Below are positions 27,823 to 32,353 of a stretch of 32,353 nt of DNA, one piece after another. A program made the translations under genes and the position numbers. This DNA is from Thermoguttaceae bacterium (GTDB lineage: Bacteria; Planctomycetota; Planctomycetia; Pirellulales; Thermoguttaceae). The stretch spans positions 1 to 32,353 of the forward strand of contig JANLFZ010000001.1 of the NCBI GenBank assembly GCA_024653385.1. The letters are read 5' to 3'. A model generated the notes under the pieces. It was not told where the DNA came from. It ran no database searches and worked only from the letters and a program-made list of their open reading frames with translations. Position 1 is the first letter of the stretch, and each line of letters begins with the position of its first letter.

Positions 27823-27923
27823 TTCGGCCCCTTGTGGGCCGAAAGACGTGCCTGTCCCCTTCACGCCCGAAGGGGACAGTCCCATTTTCGCGCTCCTTCG
27901 CCGCGAAAATCGGGACAGTCCCC
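27823..27923. repeat. Composite REP-like repeat: three consecutive hairpins
   Basis: Hairpin 1: TTCGGCCC with GGGCCGAA (27823-27843). Hairpin 2: CTGTCCCCTTC with GAAGGGGACAG (27852-27879), 11 bp perfect. Hairpin 3: ATTTTCGCG (27884-27892) with CGCGAAAAT (27902-27910), flanked by GGGACAGTCCC at 27873-27883 and 27913-27922. The GGGGACAGTCCC-type element is the kind of dispersed palindrome found with RAYT transposases. Part matches 10457-10474. Confidence 0.65.
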
Positions 27924-27978
27924 GTGAACGGTTACTGGTCGAAGCCGACAGGGACGGAACCGTGTGGGAGTCTTGCCA

Positions 27979-30096
27979 TTGGATAAGACGAAATCTTCCG
28001 ATCGCGCCGCACCGATGACGGAACGGGTCCAGGGCGTCGACGCGGGCGTCAAGCCGGTCCCTTTGGCCCCACCGGGCCCGAACGGCCAGGGCAACGGGGA
28101 AGCACCTCGGCGCCGCGCCACGGCGCACTCGATGGCGGCAAGCCAGCGCGACATCTCGGTCAGCGAGTTCTTCGCGAAGAACCGGCACCTCTTGGGCTTC
28201 GACAACCCGCGCAAGGCCCTGTTGACCACCGTCAAAGAGGCGGTCGACAACGCCCTCGATGCGTGCGAAGAGGCCGGCATCCTGCCCGAAGTCTGGGTCC
28301 ATGTCCGCTCGACCGGCGAGAACCGGTTCCAGGTGGCCGTGCAAGACAACGGGCCCGGCATCCTCAAGAAGACCATCCCGCTGATCTTCGGCAAGCTGCT
28401 GTACGGCTCGAAGTTCCACCGCCTGCGCATGAGCCGCGGCCAGCAGGGCATCGGCATCTCGGCGGCGGGGATGTACGGGCTGTTGACCACGGGCAAGCCG
28501 GTCAAGATCATGTCGAAGATCGACAAGGGCAAGCCCGCCCACTACTACGAAATCCAGATCGACACGAAACGCAACGAGCCCGAAATCCTCAACGGCAAGG
28601 GCGAGGGCGACGAGATCCCTTGCGGCGAGCGCGGCCGGCAGGCCATCGAGAAGCTGGGCATCGAGTGGGTCGAGGTCGAGCATGGCACGCGCGTGACGAT
28701 CGAACTGGAGGCCCGATTCCAGCGCGGCCGGGGAAGCGTCGACGAATACCTCGAGCAGACGGCCCTGGCCAATCCGCACGTCACGCTGCATTACATGGAT
28801 CCCGAGGGCCAGGAGAAGCACTACCTCCGCGTGGCCGAGACCCTGCCGCCGGAACCCAAGGAGATCAAGCCGCACCCCTACGGCGTGGAGCTGGGCATGC
28901 TCGTCGCGATGCTCAAGGACGCCAAGGCCTCGACCTTGTCGCAGTTTCTGACCACGTCGTTTTCGCGGGTCAGCGCGGGGGTCGCCCGCCGGATCTGCGA
29001 GGCGGCCGGCCTGAGCCCGCGCGCCAGCGTGCGCAAGATCGGGCGGCACGAGGCCGACGCCCTGTACAAGGCGATCCAAGAGACGAGAATTCCCGCACCG
29101 GCCACCGACTGCATCTCGCCCATCGGCGAGGAACTCTTGCTGAAGGGATTGCACCAGCTCGTGCCGGGCGAGTTCTACGCGGCGGCGACGCGGCCCCCGG
29201 CCGTCTACCGCGGGAACCCCTTCCAGATCGAGGTTGGTCTGGCCTACGGGGGAGCCCCGGCGACGCACCGCGTGCCCAAGGAAACGCTCGTCGAGCTGCT
29301 CTCGCAGAGCGACGCCCGCACCTTGCGGCAGTTCCTGGCCACCACGTTCGACGGCCTGGGCGTCGAGGCGGCCGATCAGATCCTCCACACGGCGAAGCTC
29401 CGCCGGCGCATGTCGCCCGGCAAGCTCAAAGAGGCTGAAATCGACCGGCTCCACGAGGCCATGCAGAACGTAAGCCTCAACGACCGGCAGACGATGACCG
29501 TCTTGCGGTATGCCAACCGGGTGCCGCTCTTGTTCCAGGCCGGGGCCTGCGCGATCACCCAGACGGTGATGCAGACGAACTGGCGGGCTTATGGGCTGTC
29601 GCAGTCGCGCGGGGCGCTGCCCTCCGGCCCCGTGACCGTGATGGTCCACATCGCCAGCGTCTGGGTGCCCTTCACGAGCGAGTCGAAAGAGGCGGTGGCC
29701 GGCTACCCGGAGATCCAGAAGGAGCTGCGACTGGCCCTCCAGGCGGTGGGCCGCAAACTCGGCATGTACCTCAAGCGCCGCCAGAAGGCCCGGCACGAGG
29801 GCGAGCGCCGGAACCTCTTTCTTCGCTACCTGGGCGAGGTGGCCACCGCGGTCAGCCGCATCAACCGGACCGACCGTGACGCCCTGTACGAACAACTCCT
29901 CAAGGTCGCCAAGCGCAAGACCGCGGAGGCCGACGCCAAGTACGACGAGCGCGGCCAGCGGATCGACGAGGAGGAAGACCTGGGCGAGCACGTGCTGATC
30001 GTCGAGCGGGCAACAAGCCCGACGCCGGTCCCCGCCGCTTGCGTCGCTCCCGCCGAGCACCCCGAGGTCGCGGAAGTCGACGACGAAATCGACTAG
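27979..30096 (+). CDS. top6B: DNA topoisomerase VI subunit B (ATPase subunit)
   Basis: 705 residues from TTG 27979, chosen because GGGAG lies 8 bases upstream; ATG 28015 (no ribosome site) and GTG 27964 are alternatives. After a disordered N-terminus (1-55), the GHKL ATPase motifs appear: K-E-A-V-D-N91-A-L-D-A (N-box), D123-N-G-P-G-I and G-Q-Q-G-I-G-I-S (155-161). Then comes a helix-two-turns-helix insert (about 250-330), a transducer domain and a long helical C-terminal stalk. Subunit B uses ATP to clamp and pass one DNA duplex through a break made by subunit A, relaxing or decatenating DNA. Known chiefly from archaea and plants, with scattered bacterial cases. Top6A follows 94 bases downstream. 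Confidence 0.95.
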   Translation: MDKTKSSDRAAPMTERVQGVDAGVKPVPLAPPGPNGQGNGEAPRRRATAHSMAASQRDISVSEFFAKNRHLLGFDNPRKALLTTVKEAVDNALDACEEAGILPEVWVHVRSTGENRFQVAVQDNGPGILKKTIPLIFGKLLYGSKFHRLRMSRGQQGIGISAAGMYGLLTTGKPVKIMSKIDKGKPAHYYEIQIDTKRNEPEILNGKGEGDEIPCGERGRQAIEKLGIEWVEVEHGTRVTIELEARFQRGRGSVDEYLEQTALANPHVTLHYMDPEGQEKHYLRVAETLPPEPKEIKPHPYGVELGMLVAMLKDAKASTLSQFLTTSFSRVSAGVARRICEAAGLSPRASVRKIGRHEADALYKAIQETRIPAPATDCISPIGEELLLKGLHQLVPGEFYAAATRPPAVYRGNPFQIEVGLAYGGAPATHRVPKETLVELLSQSDARTLRQFLATTFDGLGVEAADQILHTAKLRRRMSPGKLKEAEIDRLHEAMQNVSLNDRQTMTVLRYANRVPLLFQAGACAITQTVMQTNWRAYGLSQSRGALPSGPVTVMVHIASVWVPFTSESKEAVAGYPEIQKELRLALQAVGRKLGMYLKRRQKARHEGERRNLFLRYLGEVATAVSRINRTDRDALYEQLLKVAKRKTAEADAKYDERGQRIDEEEDLGEHVLIVERATSPTPVPAACVAPAEHPEVAEVDDEID

Positions 30097-30157
30097 TGGA
30101 AGCCTCCAAGCCGCAACCGAAAGGCGACGCGGCTTGGCGGTCGCGTGGCGTTTATCC

Positions 30158-30184
30158 TTCATCCCGCACCGTTCATCCCGCACC
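30158..30184 (+). repeat. Tandem 13-base direct repeat before top6A
   Basis: TTCATCCCGCACC occurs at 30158-30170 and 30172-30184 with one G between, ending 6 bases before the top6A start codon. No Shine-Dalgarno sequence is present there, so the repeat occupies the initiation region. Confidence 0.6.
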
Positions 30185-30190
30185 CCTTCG

Positions 30191-31345
30191 ATGGCCAAGA
30201 AACCCCGCACATCCGCCGCCGAACAGCGCGAGATCGACCCTAAGGACCTCAGTCCCCGCGACCGCAAGACGCTCGGCCAGATCACCGGCCTGGCCGACAC
30301 CGTGGTCAAGGCGGCCGCATCGGGTCGCGATCCCGCGATGGACATCCCGGCGCGGACCCTCTCGAACGTCCGCTATAACAAGACCAAACGGTTCATCGAG
30401 ATGGGCGCTGCCACCAACCGGCGGCAACTGTTCAATCTCAACCAGGCCAAGAGCTACATGCAGACGATGCTGGTGGCCGAGGGCGCCAAGCGGCTGATCG
30501 TCCAGGGCAAGACCACCAGCCTCCGTGGCATGTACTATCTGCTGAAGCACACCATCGAGGGCACCCGCGAGGAGACCTTCGACGATCAGGAAGAATCGGA
30601 CAGCGTGATCGAAGACCTCGAGGTCGCCATCGAGGCGCTCCGCGAAGAGTTGCACGTCTACGCGAAGAACGCCGGGGCCATGGTCGGCGAGATCACCCTG
30701 ATCGACAGCGGCGACACGATCGACTGCACGCGCATGGGCTCGGGCGGGTACTCGATCCCCTCGATCGTCGAGCCCGAGGTGATCCAGTTCGCCAAGTGCA
30801 ACGCGAAGTTCATCCTCCATGTCGAAAAAGACACGGTCTGGCGGCGGTTCAACGAAGACAAGTTCTGGAAAACCCACAAGTGCATCCTCACCCACGGCGG
30901 CGGCCAACCGCCGCGCGGCGTGCGCCGGCTCTTGTACCGCATGCACCACGAGCTGGACCTGCCGGTGTATTGCCTCCTGGACAACGACCCCTGGGGGTAC
31001 TACATCTACAGCGTGATCAAGCAGGGATCGATCAACCTGGCCTACGAGTCGAAGCGCATGGCGATCCCCGACGCACGCTATCTCGGCCTGCGGTCGAAGG
31101 ACTTCGAGGAGTGCGGCCTGTCCAACAGCGTGAAGATCGACCTCAGCGACACCGACCGCAAGCGGGCTCACCAGATCATGAAATACCCCTGGTTCGCCCA
31201 CAAGAAGCCGTGGCAGAAGGAGATCGAGAAGCTCCTGGAGAACGGCTTCAAGCTGGAAGTCGAAGCCTTGATCTCGAAGGACATCAGCTACGTGACGGAA
31301 GAGTACACGCCCCAGCGCCTGGCCGACCAGGATTGGCTGGACTAG
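30191..31345 (+). CDS. top6A: DNA topoisomerase VI subunit A (Spo11-like cleavage subunit)
   Basis: 384 residues from ATG 30191, where the family-like Lys-rich N-terminus begins. Winged-helix 5Y-CAP domain with T-S-L-R-G-M-Y-Y (Y116 the likely catalytic tyrosine, by analogy with T-K-R-D-I-Y-Y of Spo11), then a Toprim domain with L-H-V-E212 and L-L-D264-N-D266-P-W-G as the metal-binding residues (family usual D-G-D-P-Y-G). The enzyme makes a two-base-staggered double-strand break with a 5'-phosphotyrosyl link and works as an A2B2 complex with subunit B. A 25-residue acidic insert (E-E-T-F-D-D-Q-E-E-S-D) follows the tyrosine region. The stop interlocks with that of the convergent Uma2 gene (shared CTAG). 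Confidence 0.95.
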   Translation: MAKKPRTSAAEQREIDPKDLSPRDRKTLGQITGLADTVVKAAASGRDPAMDIPARTLSNVRYNKTKRFIEMGAATNRRQLFNLNQAKSYMQTMLVAEGAKRLIVQGKTTSLRGMYYLLKHTIEGTREETFDDQEESDSVIEDLEVAIEALREELHVYAKNAGAMVGEITLIDSGDTIDCTRMGSGGYSIPSIVEPEVIQFAKCNAKFILHVEKDTVWRRFNEDKFWKTHKCILTHGGGQPPRGVRRLLYRMHHELDLPVYCLLDNDPWGYYIYSVIKQGSINLAYESKRMAIPDARYLGLRSKDFEECGLSNSVKIDLSDTDRKRAHQIMKYPWFAHKKPWQKEIEKLLENGFKLEVEALISKDISYVTEEYTPQRLADQDWLD

Positions 31346-31908
31346 GCCTCGCCAGACCACAGCATCGCGGGCCGCAAGACCGCCTCGGGCAGCGCGAGCG
31401 GTCGGATCTCCTCGTCCCCGGCGAAGATCCGGATGCTTCGGTAGCGGCCGCCGCGCGGCTCGCGACGCACCTCCACGGTCCGCTCCGGCAGGTTGGCGAT
31501 CCCATAGTCCGCGATCCCGGCGGCAGCGTACAATGCCGCCTTTTCCCCCCGATCGTATTCGAGACTGCTGTCGGCCACCTCGATCAGCAAGAGCACCGCG
31601 GAGGCGAGAGGCCGGCCGCTCCAATAATCGCCCGGGGCGACCCAGGCGATGTCGGGCTCCGGAACGCTCTCCTCGGCCGGCAAGCCGATCGAGTTCTGCA
31701 CCCGAACCCAAATCCGCTCTTCAGGGACGCTCCGGACGCTCCAGTGATTCAGCCGATCGACGACCACCTCATGCGAGGGACCTGAAGGGGACATCTCGCG
31801 AACCTCCCCTCGAATGAGTTCCACGTGGCGGCGCTTCTCGCCCTCGAAGAATCCCAACGCGATCATCTGATCGTATTCAGCCAACGAGAATCGGGCGATC
31901 GTGCTCAT
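31342..31908 (-). CDS. Uma2 family PD-(D/E)XK nuclease-fold protein (DUF820)
   Basis: 188 residues from ATG 31908, which has GGGGAAG 8 bases upstream; ATG 31914 is possible but too close to that site. Uma2 hallmarks: V-E-L-I-R-G-E-V-x-x-M-S-P, then S-V-P-E-P-D-I-A-W-V (the conserved D), and L-L-I-E-V-A-D-S-S-L-E-Y-D-R-G-E-K (E and K of the D...E-x-K core), Y-A-A-A-G-I-A-D-Y. The fold is that of restriction-type nucleases, but no activity is established for the family, which is very abundant in cyanobacteria and planctomycetes. Cytoplasmic. It is convergent with top6A and overlaps it by 4 bases. Confidence 0.9.
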   Translation of the reverse strand: MSTIARFSLAEYDQMIALGFFEGEKRRHVELIRGEVREMSPSGPSHEVVVDRLNHWSVRSVPEERIWVRVQNSIGLPAEESVPEPDIAWVAPGDYWSGRPLASAVLLLIEVADSSLEYDRGEKAALYAAAGIADYGIANLPERTVEVRREPRGGRYRSIRIFAGDEEIRPLALPEAVLRPAMLWSGEA

Positions 31909-31934
31909 GGGCATCTTCCCCAGGAGAGGAGTGC

Positions 31935-31940
31935 ATTATA
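31935..31940 (-). promoter_or_regulatory. Consensus -10 box for the Uma2 gene
   Basis: Minus-strand TATAAT, about 27 bases before the start codon, in the short gap after the oxidoreductase stop. No good -35 is seen at 17 bases. Suggests a very short leader. Confidence 0.4.
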
Positions 31941-31946
31941 CCGCGA

Positions 31947-32353
31947 TCACGGTTCCAGCACGATCTTCCCCGCCAGAACGCCCGAGCGGTGCAGCGTGCT
32001 TTGCTCCTGAAGCCGGTGGGCCTCGGCCGTTTCCGAGAGCTTCATCACGCGGCTGATGCGGGCCCGGAGCTTCCCCTCGGCCAGCCAGCGGTTGATGTCC
32101 TCGGCCGCCTTCTGCTGCTGGTCGGCCGGGGCATTGAACATCGCGAAACCGACGACCTGGCAGTCGCGGGTGTAGAAGGGGCCGACGGGAAAGACCGGCT
32201 TCGCGTCGCGCCCGGCCATCAACACCACGCGGCCTCGCAAGGCCAGGTGACCGATCGCCCGTTCGAGATCCGGCTCGCGGAGCGTCTCCCACCACACGTC
32301 GACGCCCTTGGGCGCTGCCTGGCGGAGGGCCTCGCTTTCGTCCTCGCGGTGGT
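31947..32353 (-). CDS. Quinone oxidoreductase-like MDR protein, C-terminal part (cut by window edge)
   Basis: The frame is open to the window edge, giving about 135 C-terminal residues; the start lies beyond 32353. K-G-V-D-V-W-W-E-T near the upstream end matches the G-V-D-V-V-F-E/D turn of NADPH:quinone oxidoreductases, and G-R-V-V-L-M-A-G, F-P-V-G-P-F-Y and the final G-K-I-V-L-E-P match the same zinc-free medium-chain reductase group. These reduce quinones or enones with NADPH in the cytoplasm. The N-terminal catalytic part and the Rossmann glycine motif are not in the window. An internal GTG at 32297 is not the real start. Same strand as Uma2 and upstream of it, separated by about 38 bases. 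Confidence 0.85.
   Translation of the reverse strand, partial: HREDESEALRQAAPKGVDVWWETLREPDLERAIGHLALRGRVVLMAGRDAKPVFPVGPFYTRDCQVVGFAMFNAPADQQQKAAEDINRWLAEGKLRARISRVMKLSETAEAHRLQEQSTLHRSGVLAGKIVLEP

Noticed and set aside
27723-27986. 87-codon plus-strand frame between the nucleotidyltransferase and top6B genes
   Set aside because: It runs through the REP-like hairpins and has no family-like sequence; the ribosome site is only one base from its ATG.
27751-30345. 864-codon minus-strand frame opposite top6B
   Set aside because: Antisense shadow in high-GC DNA; top6B on the plus strand has clear family motifs.

Overview
The window looks like a chromosomal segment of a high-GC Planctomycetota bacterium, probably a Pirellulales-like lineage. 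The clues are a DUF1559 protein with a pilin-like N-terminus and a C-terminal H-x-G-G-x(n)-D-G tail, a DUF4254 protein beside a family 9 glycosyltransferase, small lipoproteins, bacterial DNA topoisomerase VI genes, and a REP-type transposase N-terminus of the form usual in this phylum. No rRNA, tRNA, CRISPR array, prophage or intact insertion sequence is visible. This assignment is an inference from family recognition, not from a database search.

Layout. 1-109: frameshifted 5' end of a REP-associated tyrosine transposase (RAYT), cut by the window edge. 177-4466: envelope and metabolism genes (LysM/L,D-transpeptidase-fold protein, GT9 heptosyltransferase-like protein, DUF4254 protein, zinc alcohol dehydrogenase). 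4511-5728: a DNA-binding-type protein with helix-hairpin-helix motifs and a sigma-region-4-like helix-turn-helix. 5729-6359: a gap with no convincing gene. 6360-10195: on the minus strand, DUF1559 protein and lipoprotein, a strong hairpin, then an amino-acid ABC importer (solute-binding domain fused to permease, plus ATPase). 10528-16531: a tight three-gene minus-strand operon (GH38 alpha-mannosidase-like enzyme, nucleoside-hydrolase-fold protein, alpha-toroid-like protein). 16653-21365: dnaK followed by clpB, both minus strand. 21785-24449: pheA, a small lipoprotein, and an Rpn/DUF4351-type nuclease-fold protein. 24582-27453: a secreted tandem alpha/beta hydrolase and a sugar nucleotidyltransferase, convergent. 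27454-27978: a regulatory and repeat-rich gap. 27979-31345: topoisomerase VI subunits B and A. 31342-32353: a Uma2-family protein and the 3' part of a quinone oxidoreductase-like gene.

How genes work together. DnaK and ClpB form a disaggregation pair. Top6B and Top6A together make a type IIB topoisomerase. The ABC ATPase is translationally coupled to its binding-protein/permease fusion through an ATGA overlap. The GH38 operon looks like a secreted or periplasmic glycan or glycoside degradation unit. The GT9, DUF4254 and LysM/YkuD genes point to envelope polysaccharide and cell-wall work.

Most notable observations: the topoisomerase VI operon with a long structured leader that carries REP-like hairpins; the transposase remnant at the other end of the window that could belong to the same repeat system; an L,D-transpeptidase fold whose catalytic cysteine position is asparagine, with a cysteine two residues later; a PheA whose chorismate mutase domain has lost several active-site residues; and the HhH/HTH protein of unknown role. 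None of these is shown to be a wholly new system from sequence alone.
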